64,000 bases of DNA from Terriglobales bacterium. GTDB taxonomy: Bacteria > Acidobacteriota > Terriglobia > Terriglobales > Acidobacteriaceae. The first letter of the stretch is position 1; every line of letters starts with the position of its first letter. The stretch lies in NCBI GenBank assembly GCA_035624455.1, contig DASPRM010000156.1, positions 41,765-105,764 on the forward strand, written 5' to 3'. The translations under genes and the position numbers were made by a program. Shown here piece by piece: positions 16,611 to 23,043 of the stretch. Under the pieces are notes generated by a model. The model was not told where the DNA came from. It searched no databases and saw only the letters and a program-made list of their open reading frames with translations.

Positions 16611-17342
16611 ATGACAGATCGCACGATTGGGACATCGCCGCAGACTTACGCAAGAGTAGGCGGCGTGCTGTATCTGATCATCATCGCCATTGGACTCTTC
16701 GGCGAGGCAGGTGTGCGCGGGAGAGTCATCGTCTCGGGTGATGCAGCCTCGACAGCCGCCAAGCTAAGGACGATGGAGTCGCTGTGGCGCTTCCATATCG
16801 CCGCCGAACTGGTCTTGCTGATTTGCGCTGTCATCGTGACATGGATCTTGTTTTTCCTGCTCAAGCCGGTCAGCAAAGAACTGGTTTTACTGTCGGTCCT
16901 CTTCAATCTCGTATCGATCGGCATCGAAGCAGTGAGCACGATGTATCTCATCGTGGCACTGTTTCCACTGGGGAAAGCCGGTTATCTCAAAGCATTTACG
17001 CCGGAGCAGCTCTATGCCCTGGCATACCTCGCGGTTAAACCGCACGGCTATGGATTTGGCGTGAGTCTGATCTTCTTCGGCTGCTTCTGCGTGGTGATCG
17101 GCTACCTGATTTTCAGGTCGGGATATTTTCCCAAGGCGATCGGTATTCTGATGCAGATCGCAGGCGTCTGCTATCTGATTAATAGTTTCACGCTGATCGC
17201 CGCTCCCGCGCTTGCAGATCGGCTATTTCCCGCCATCCTCATTCCCTCGTTTGTAGGCGAGTTGTCCTTCGCGCTGTATCTGACGGTGCAGGGCGTAAAT
17301 GTCGCGAAGTGGCGGGAGAGAGCTGGCGCTCTGGCGAGCTAG
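16611..17342 (+). CDS. DUF4386-family membrane protein
   Basis: A 243-residue protein with about six membrane helices. The opening ARVGGVLYLIIIAIGLFGE and later LFPLGKAGYLKAF match the DUF4386 family, whose function is unknown. The ATG at 16611 has GAGGAGGGAA directly before it, so a longer frame starting inside the permease gene is not needed. It lies 8 bases after the permease and is the last gene of the GntR/ABC operon. DUF4386 genes often travel with regulator or transporter genes of this type, so it may modify the transporter or the stress response. Confidence 0.8.
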   Translation: MTDRTIGTSPQTYARVGGVLYLIIIAIGLFGEAGVRGRVIVSGDAASTAAKLRTMESLWRFHIAAELVLLICAVIVTWILFFLLKPVSKELVLLSVLFNLVSIGIEAVSTMYLIVALFPLGKAGYLKAFTPEQLYALAYLAVKPHGYGFGVSLIFFGCFCVVIGYLIFRSGYFPKAIGILMQIAGVCYLINSFTLIAAPALADRLFPAILIPSFVGELSFALYLTVQGVNVAKWRERAGALAS

Positions 17343-17461
17343 CCGAGCATGAGCCGCAGTCGGACCACCCGCGGGACCTCAGCATCAGCCGCAATGCCCA
17401 TCTTTTCAGGGAGCTGGCTGCCCTACAATATCCGCACCCCCTCATACGTCTACAGCAGTAG

Positions 17462-18055
17462 ATGAAGGCAGCGAGCCTGGACCGGATGGCGCTCGAACAG
17501 GACCGGCTGATCTCGGAAGTGGTCAAGCGGGAGCAGTCCCGGCTGCGCAACTTCATTCGCCGGCGCGTGCCCGATCCGGGCGACGCTGAGGACATTCTGC
17601 AGGACGTTTTCTACACGCTGGTGGAAGCCAACCGCCTGCTGATGCCGATCGAGCACATCACCGGCTGGCTATTTCGCGTGGCGCGCAATCGCATCATCGA
17701 TCTCTTCCGCAAGAAGAAACCGGAGAGCTTCAGCGAGGCCGCGGTCGCGAACGAGAATGGCGAACGGTTGCACCTGGAAGACCTGCTGCCTTCGCCCGAT
17801 GCCGGACCGGATGCGGTTTACGCGCGCAACATGCTGCTCAATGAAATCGAATTGGCGCTTGACGAGCTGCCGGAGGAACAGCGCGAGGCTTTTGTGGCAC
17901 ACGAACTCGAAGGGCAGAGCTTCAAGGAGATAGCGGCGGAGACCGGCGTGAGCGTAAATACGCTGCTTTCGCGCAAGCGCTATGCGGTGTTGTATCTGCG
18001 GCAGCGCCTGCGAAAGATCTACGACGAATTTCGAAAGGATGAGGTACGGAAATGA
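17462..18055 (+). CDS. RNA polymerase sigma factor, ECF/sigma-70 family
   Basis: A 197-residue sigma factor with region 2 at about 25-90 (DAEDILQDVFYTLVEA and GWLFRVARNRIIDLFRKKKP) and region 4 at about 140-185 (ELPEEQREAFVAHELEG and FKEIAAETGVSVNTLLSRKR). The start is uncertain: the ATG at 17462 lacks a clear ribosome site, and a second ATG at 17486 would remove eight residues. It overlaps the next gene, a small membrane protein, by 4 bases (ATGA), so that protein may be its partner or regulator. No classical anti-sigma domain is seen. Target promoters are unknown. Confidence 0.9.
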   Translation: MKAASLDRMALEQDRLISEVVKREQSRLRNFIRRRVPDPGDAEDILQDVFYTLVEANRLLMPIEHITGWLFRVARNRIIDLFRKKKPESFSEAAVANENGERLHLEDLLPSPDAGPDAVYARNMLLNEIELALDELPEEQREAFVAHELEGQSFKEIAAETGVSVNTLLSRKRYAVLYLRQRLRKIYDEFRKDEVRK

Positions 18056-18396
18056 GACGGAGATGGAGATGGTTTTTCATAGGTCCGGCGGCGATCGTGG
18101 CAATCGTGCTCTTCGCATTCCTCGGCGGCGAGATTGTCAAGCTGCTGTGGAACTGGCTGCTGATCCCGCTGTTTGGCTGGCCCCAGATCACCTTCTGGCA
18201 AGGGCTGGCACTATTGGCGCTATGCCGCATTCTCTTCGGTGGACTCGGGATGCGCGGCTCCCCGCGATCCCGTTTCCGGCGCCGCATGGCCGAGCGCTGG
18301 GAGAACATGACTCCCGAGGAGCGCGAACGGTTCCGGCAAGGTATGAGGGGAAGCTGCGGTTTCGGCCCAGCACCAAGCGAAAGCCAGGGACAATAG
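18052..18396 (+). CDS. Small membrane protein coupled to the sigma factor
   Basis: A 114-residue protein with two hydrophobic segments (FFIGPAAIVAIVLFAFLG and FWQGLALLALCRILFGGLG), and a basic tail containing RMAERWENMTPEERERFRQG. The MTPEERERFRQ pattern recalls the tails of Spy/CpxP-like metal-stress proteins, but the fold is different. Translational coupling (ATGA) with the ECF sigma gene suggests it senses an envelope signal or restrains the sigma factor. It has no recognisable anti-sigma fold or zinc motif (only a few cysteines), so this role is inference from context. Confidence 0.75.
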   Translation: MRRRWRWFFIGPAAIVAIVLFAFLGGEIVKLLWNWLLIPLFGWPQITFWQGLALLALCRILFGGLGMRGSPRSRFRRRMAERWENMTPEERERFRQGMRGSCGFGPAPSESQGQ

Positions 18397-18593
18397 GCAG
18401 GAGGCTAGCGCTCGGGGGCATCGATGCACGTGAGTGGTTTTCAAGGCGGATTAGCCCTTGGCTGGGTCGAGTAAATTCAGGCACAATAGGCAGGGATCAG
18501 GCATAGTATGTGTACGAATCGATCCCTGGTCGCAAAGGCGAATCTCCGGAGAACCTTAGTAACCCTAACTCGCTGAGCTATTTAAACTTTCCC
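18397..18593. other. Intergenic stretch with a short direct repeat
   Basis: No convincing gene. ACAATAGGCAGG occurs twice, near 18390 and 18482, in each case after a G-rich segment. The rest leads into the promoter at 18594. Confidence 0.4.
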
Positions 18594-18621
18594 TTGGATA
18601 AAGATGCAACTTTGTTATACT
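18594..18621 (+). promoter_or_regulatory. Promoter for the omega-like gene/rho, with a 158-base leader
   Basis: TTGGAT (18594-18599), 16 bases, TATACT (18616-18621) make a good sigma70-type promoter. The first start codon is at 18780, so the transcript would have a leader of about 150 bases, including a GGCCTGCATCCCCGGGATGC hairpin (18649-18668). I see no known riboswitch in it. Confidence 0.55.
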
Positions 18622-18779
18622 GGCACGCATCTATTCCGATAGTCGTAGGCCTGCATCCCCGGGATGCTCTTTCTGGGTACCTCACAAAAACAGGAGATGG
18701 CAGGACCTTAAAACGGTCGGGTTTGCCCACCGCCTCGATGTGCGGCAATTTCTGGGACAAGGAGTTCTCAAGATAGAAG

Positions 18780-18995
18780 ATGCGCTCGGACCTCGTTTTC
18801 GAAGCTTTACAGACACTTAGAAATCGTTATATGCTCTGCCAGCTTGCCTCCAAAGCAACCCGTAAGTTCCATCGTCCCAATACGCGCATCCAGGAGACGA
18901 TGAACGAGGTCCTCGGCAAGATTGCCGATTCGGACCGCACCCAGGTCATGTCAGAACCGGAAAAGGTTGTCGAGGCGCAGCAGCGGGCTGCATAA
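18780..18995 (+). CDS. rpoZ: RNA polymerase omega-subunit-like protein
   Basis: A 71-residue protein beginning MRSDLVFEALQTLRNRYMLC. The segment NRYMLCQLASKATRKFHRPN fits the omega pattern (N-R-F/Y-x-L...A-x-x-A-R-x-h), where omega helps fold and hold the beta-prime subunit. From memory, acidobacterial genomes carry such short omega-like proteins; I am not certain of the family. The ATG at 18780 has only a weak ribosome site. It lies 103 bases before rho and after a promoter with a long leader, so the two may be co-transcribed and both concern transcription. An alternative is an uncharacterised small nucleic-acid-binding protein. Confidence 0.55.
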   Translation: MRSDLVFEALQTLRNRYMLCQLASKATRKFHRPNTRIQETMNEVLGKIADSDRTQVMSEPEKVVEAQQRAA

Positions 18996-19098
18996 TAGAG
19001 CTTCCGGGTGCGCCCCTTCCCGCAAGGCGCGCCCCAAAGTTCAAAGTAATCTTAGGTTATCTTCAGACCCCCCTTTACACATACCCCCGTAGGTGAAC

Positions 19099-20349
19099 AT
19101 GACAATCGCTGAACTGAAAGAAAAGAACATCACCGAGCTAACCCGCATAGCTCGCTCCCTGGACCTCCCCGGTGCCAGCGGTCTGCGCAAGCAGGATCTC
19201 ATCTTCAAAATCCTGCAGGCCCAGAGCGAAAAAGAAGGACACATTTTTGCGGAAGGCGTTCTGGAAATCCTGCCCGATGGCTACGGGTTCCTGCGCTCGC
19301 CTGATTACAACTATCTGCCCGGACCCGACGACATTTACGTCTCGCCTTCGCAGATTCGGAAATTCGACCTAAAAACGGGCGACACCATCAGCGGGCAGGT
19401 GCGCCCGCCTCATGAAGGCGAAAAGTATTTCGCGCTGGTCAAGATTGAAGCCGTCAACTTCGAATCTCCGGAAGAAGCGCGCAACAAGATTCTGTTTGAC
19501 AACCTGACGCCGCTATACCCGCAGGAGCGCATCAAGCTGGAGACGGCGCGTGAAAACGTGAGCGCCCGCGTGATGGATCTGCTTACCCCGGTCGGCAAGG
19601 GACAGCGCGGCCTGATCGTCGCGCCGCCGCGTACCGGCAAGACCATGCTGCTGCAGAACCTGGCTAACTCCATCACCACCAATCACCCTGAAGTGGTGCT
19701 GATCGTGCTGCTCATCGACGAGCGCCCGGAAGAAGTCACCGACATGCAGCGCTCGGTCAAAGGCGAAGTTATCTCCTCCACGTTCGACGAGCCCGCTGTC
19801 CGTCACGTGCAGGTGGCGGAAATGGTGATCGAAAAGGCCAAGCGCCTGGTCGAGCACAAGCGCGATGTTGTCATTCTGCTCGATTCCATCACCCGCCTGG
19901 CTCGCGCCTACAACACTATTGTTCCGCCCTCAGGGAAGGTACTTTCGGGCGGCGTAGATTCGAATGCGTTACAGCGGCCGAAGCGCTTCTTCGGCGCCGC
20001 ACGAAACATCGAGGAAGGCGGCTCGCTGACCATCTGCGCTACCGCTCTGATCGATACCGGATCGCGCATGGACGACGTGATCTTTGAAGAATTCAAGGGC
20101 ACCGGCAACATGGAAATCATTCTCGACCGCAAGCTGGTCGATAAGCGCGTGTTCCCTGCGATCGATATTCAGCGCTCCGGCACGCGCAAGGAAGAGTTGC
20201 TCATCCCCAAGGAAGACCTGGCGCGCATCTGGGTGCTGCGCAAAGTGCTGAATCCGCTCTCGCCGGTAGAAGCCATGGAGTTGCTCATCGACAAGCTGGG
20301 TAAGACCAAGTCGAACGGCGAATTCCTGGCAAACATGAGCTCGCTGTAG
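19099..20349 (+). CDS. rho: Transcription termination factor Rho
   Basis: An RNA-dependent helicase that ends transcription of untranslated RNA. The 416-residue protein has the N-terminal Rho domain ([20 protein letters not shown]), the cold-shock-like primary RNA site (GYGFLRS...[11 protein letters not shown], about 61-82), Walker A PPRTGKT (176-182), and the Q/R-loop region [21 protein letters not shown]. Length and motifs are normal for the canonical short form. The ATG at 19099 is chosen over a GTG six bases upstream because AGGTGAAC lies right before it. A strong terminator follows. Confidence 0.97.
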   Translation: MTIAELKEKNITELTRIARSLDLPGASGLRKQDLIFKILQAQSEKEGHIFAEGVLEILPDGYGFLRSPDYNYLPGPDDIYVSPSQIRKFDLKTGDTISGQVRPPHEGEKYFALVKIEAVNFESPEEARNKILFDNLTPLYPQERIKLETARENVSARVMDLLTPVGKGQRGLIVAPPRTGKTMLLQNLANSITTNHPEVVLIVLLIDERPEEVTDMQRSVKGEVISSTFDEPAVRHVQVAEMVIEKAKRLVEHKRDVVILLDSITRLARAYNTIVPPSGKVLSGGVDSNALQRPKRFFGAARNIEEGGSLTICATALIDTGSRMDDVIFEEFKGTGNMEIILDRKLVDKRVFPAIDIQRSGTRKEELLIPKEDLARIWVLRKVLNPLSPVEAMELLIDKLGKTKSNGEFLANMSSL

Positions 20350-20377
20350 GCAGTACGAATTCCGATCGAAGGTGATA

Positions 20378-20410
20378 AAGCCCAGGCCGACATGCCTGGG
20401 CTTATTTTTT
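20378..20410 (+). terminator. Rho-independent terminator after rho
   Basis: AAGCCCAGGC (20378-20387) pairs with GCCTGGGCTT (20394-20403), loop CGACAT, then ATTTTTT. Perfect 10-bp stem. Confidence 0.93.
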
Positions 20411-20773
20411 GGAAGCGGCTCTGGGAGCGCTGCTGGCCCCCTTTCGTACCCTTCCATTGCTACCTAAGCGAGGACAATTGGATAGCCACAATCCGATTGG
20501 ATAGTGGGAATCTCTGTCAGGCGATGCCGTAACTACCTAGAACCTCGTTGTGTTCCGCAGCAAAAACACCAGGAACTCGGCCAAGCAGCGTCATTTTGAG
20601 AGATTTTTCGAATTTCGGAACAGAACGAGTTTTCTTTCGCCAGCTTCCAATCGAGGTGGACAATAACGTGCTCGTATGGTTGTTGTGACACCACCTCTTG
20701 GTGTGCGTCTCTCTCCCCAGCGCAATCACGCGCGAAAAACTTAAAATCGGTTGAAAGTCTGAAAGGAGTCACC
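20411..20773. other. Intergenic stretch without a recognisable gene
   Basis: About 360 bases between the rho terminator and the protease gene. I found no frame with a coding look on either strand and no convincing promoter boxes. It should contain the protease promoter. Confidence 0.4.
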
Positions 20774-21565
20774 ATGCCACGAAAGGTACAACGTTACGGC
20801 TGGATTCCAGATCTGCCGGATCCGCGGGATCTCTTGTATGCAGCTCCGCCTGCAGTTCTGGCTACGTTGCCGCAAAGCATCGATCTACGAAACCAATGCC
20901 CTGGCGTCTACGACCAAGGCGAGCTCGGAAGCTGCACTGCCAATGCCATTGCAGGCGCTTTCGAATTCGATCAGAGAAAACTAAAGCTGAAGGAGTTTGT
21001 TCCTTCGCGCCTGTTCATCTATTACAACGAGCGCAAGATCGAGGGCACTGTGAATCAGGACAGCGGCGCTCGCATTCGAGATGGGATCAAGACCACGGTG
21101 AAAATCGGGGTTTGTCCGGAGACTGACTGGCCGTACAACATCCAGCAGTTTGTGGGGCCTCCCCCAGCGCAAACCCTGGTCGATGCTGCGAAAAATCGGG
21201 CCATTTCGTACCATCGGGTGACCCAGAGTCTGAACCAGATGAAGGGCTGCCTGGCCGAAGGCTATCCATTTGTGTTTGGCTTTACCGTGTACGACAGCTT
21301 TGAATCTCCACAGGTGGCAAAGACAGGTCAGGTGCCAATGCCGGCTCCTGGGGAGAATCAAATCGGCGGCCACGCAGTTGTTGCCGTCGGATATGACGAC
21401 AGTCAGCAGCGCTTCATCGTCCGCAATTCGTGGGGAGACGCATGGGGAATGAAGGGCTACTGCACGATGCCTTATGCGTATCTTGCAGACTCGAGCTATG
21501 CGAACGATTTCTGGACGATAAGGGGCGTGACTGGAGAGGCGGCCCAGGCGAAAGCCGCTGCATGA
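20774..21565 (+). CDS. Papain-like cysteine protease (C1A)
   Basis: A 263-residue C1A peptidase. The oxyanion glutamine and catalytic cysteine are Q48 and C54 (YDQGELGSCTANA), the catalytic histidine is H200 (GGHAVVAVGYDD) and the asparagine N218 (RNSWG). There is no signal peptide and almost no propeptide (about 45 residues before the active-site loop, with DLPDPRDLLY typical of bacterial C1 proteins), so it is probably cytoplasmic and controlled by something other than a prodomain. The ATG at 20774 has GGAG six bases upstream. Its stop abuts, with no base between, the stop of a convergent gene for a chagasin-like inhibitor of exactly this protease class. Confidence 0.9.
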   Translation: MPRKVQRYGWIPDLPDPRDLLYAAPPAVLATLPQSIDLRNQCPGVYDQGELGSCTANAIAGAFEFDQRKLKLKEFVPSRLFIYYNERKIEGTVNQDSGARIRDGIKTTVKIGVCPETDWPYNIQQFVGPPPAQTLVDAAKNRAISYHRVTQSLNQMKGCLAEGYPFVFGFTVYDSFESPQVAKTGQVPMPAPGENQIGGHAVVAVGYDDSQQRFIVRNSWGDAWGMKGYCTMPYAYLADSSYANDFWTIRGVTGEAAQAKAAA

Positions 21566-21880
21566 TCAAGGCCGAACGGACAGAGTGATTGTGAATAGGG
21601 TGCCGGAACCCGCCGGTTCCCATGGACGACTCTGCCGAAGCCGGAGACGCACTTCACCGGGCTGGCGGGCAGTCAGGAGCCACACATGCAACGCCTGGCC
21701 GCCAGTCCGGCCGTGTGGAAGGGTGGTACCGCGATCCTCGATTTGTACAACCGGAGCGCCCGCATCCTCCGCAGTCCAGCGATATCCCGAGGTGCGAGCC
21801 TCCGGTAATTGCAGTTCGACCGAAGCGTTAAGGTCCAGCGCGATCGTTGTGCCGTTCGCAGTTTCGGTTACTGTCTTCAA
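21566..21880 (-). CDS. Chagasin-family (I42) cysteine-protease inhibitor
   Basis: A 104-residue beta-sandwich inhibitor that plugs the active site of papain-like proteases with three loops. All three are visible: the BC loop ARTSGYRW (28-35, standing for NPTTGY), the DE loop GRTGGQ (58-63, the GxGG element) and the FG loop RQSRPWEP (82-89, the RPW element). The start is a TTG at 21880 with AGGA about seven bases upstream; no ATG fits. There is no signal peptide, matching the leaderless protease next door. It is the last gene of a three-gene minus-strand operon and ends directly against the C1 protease stop. The N-P of the first loop is replaced by A-R, so inhibition strength is uncertain. Confidence 0.8.
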   Translation of the reverse strand: MKTVTETANGTTIALDLNASVELQLPEARTSGYRWTAEDAGAPVVQIEDRGTTLPHGRTGGQALHVWLLTARQPGEVRLRLRQSRPWEPAGSGTLFTITLSVRP

Positions 21881-21904
21881 GCTATTTCCTGCACATTGGC
21901 GCTC

Positions 21905-22273
21905 CTACTTTGACCTCTTCAACAGCACGTTTCGATCTGCGCTGTTCCGCGTGCAGACCGTGTGTTGCGTGGAAGTGGCGTATTCGCAAGCGAAACAGGC
22001 ACAGCCATTCTGCGTTCCAAGGTATTTCACAGGATCTTTGCAGGTGGCAATCGAATCCGAGCAGGAGTCGGGCGGCGGCACGAACGCCATGGATTCCACG
22101 CTGCCGGCGCCGGACAGCACATCGCCCGATATGTTCGGGTGTGTTACCTCAAGAGCGGCCATCTCGCCTGGCGGGACTTCTATCTTCGCTGGGGCTGAAC
22201 ACTGGGGGTGCACTGGTGTTATCAGCGCGCACAGAAGAGCAATGATAGGTACAGCACATGTTCTTCGGTTCAT
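21905..22273 (-). CDS. Small secreted cysteine-rich protein, unknown function
   Basis: A 122-residue protein with a signal peptide (MNRRTCAVPIIALLCALITP, ending V-H-P-Q). The mature part has about eight cysteines, including DSCSDSIATCKDP and GCACFACEYATSTQ, so it is likely disulphide-linked or metal-binding outside the cytoplasm. I do not recognise the family. Its ATG overlaps the stop of the upstream coiled-coil gene by 4 bases (ATGA), and the chagasin gene begins 24 bases after it, so the three are one operon. An inhibitor or receptor role alongside the protease is possible but not shown. Confidence 0.65.
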   Translation of the reverse strand: MNRRTCAVPIIALLCALITPVHPQCSAPAKIEVPPGEMAALEVTHPNISGDVLSGAGSVESMAFVPPPDSCSDSIATCKDPVKYLGTQNGCACFACEYATSTQHTVCTRNSADRNVLLKRSK

Positions 22274-22836
22274 TGAACGCTCCTCCCCGCCACTCTTTGT
22301 TTTTTTTGCTTGGATACGTTAGCCGCTGTTCGTTCCTCCTCCTCCTTCTGAAGCATCCAAAGATCCAGCTCGCTCTTCATCCTGGTCTCAAGTTGGGCGA
22401 TTGTTTGAGAAAGTTGTTCCGCGTCTCCATTCGCTCCCACCTGCCAAGCGCTCTCGGCCAGCGTTTTAACCTTGTCACTCATGTGGAGCTTGTTAACGTC
22501 GAGCAACTGATTCAACTGTGTGATCCCGTCCGCGTTGACTCTGTTCCACTCTGCTTGCTGAGCGTCGCCTCTGACCTGAAGTTTTTCATCAATCTCGACC
22601 AGCTTCGTATAGACCTTTTCATAAGCATCAAATCGTCGCTTGTAGAGTTCCTCCGATAGCTGGAGCTGTTGCGAGAACAACTGGTTTTGTTTCTCCAGTT
22701 GCTGGTTGGCAACAGCCTGCATAGCGGATGTGCGAAACGACAGCCAGGTCGTCAGAAGGATGGGGACCAGCAACACAATAAGTTGCCAACTCCTCGAGGC
22801 TATCGAGCCGCCGCCACTGTCCTGGTTTGTGCCCAT
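22270..22836 (-). CDS. Membrane-anchored coiled-coil protein, unknown function
   Basis: A 188-residue protein with one membrane helix at about 18-33 (WQLIVLLVPILLTTWL), followed by a long, strongly helical charged region (about 45-170; for example SMQAVANQQLEKQNQLFSQ is just after the helix, and QTIAQLETRMKSELDLWMLQ near the end), with coiled-coil character and a basic tail. The ATG at 22836 has AGGAGGAATTTCC before it, a strong site. It is the first gene of the operon that ends with the chagasin-like inhibitor. I do not recognise the family; it resembles membrane scaffolds with a periplasmic or cytoplasmic rod. Confidence 0.7.
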   Translation of the reverse strand: MGTNQDSGGGSIASRSWQLIVLLVPILLTTWLSFRTSAMQAVANQQLEKQNQLFSQQLQLSEELYKRRFDAYEKVYTKLVEIDEKLQVRGDAQQAEWNRVNADGITQLNQLLDVNKLHMSDKVKTLAESAWQVGANGDAEQLSQTIAQLETRMKSELDLWMLQKEEEERTAANVSKQKKQRVAGRSVQ

Positions 22837-23043
22837 TGGAAATTCCTCCTTTGCAGCACAAGGGTTGTGCTGCCAGTAGGGGAGGGTTCGGGGTTAGGCC
22901 TGGAAACCTCGGGTGGGGCGGTGCCAGATGTGCTGCGCTTCGGGGAGACTCCCGAGGCAACGGGTGGATTATGTCACCAAGGGATCGAAAGTCAAGGTGT
23001 TTAACTTAGCGCTGTTACCGGGCTCGCATGAACGCTAACCCCG

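Noticed and set aside
18510..18776. 88-codon frame before the omega-like gene
   Set aside because: It contains the promoter at 18594-18621 and looks non-coding; probably leader sequence.
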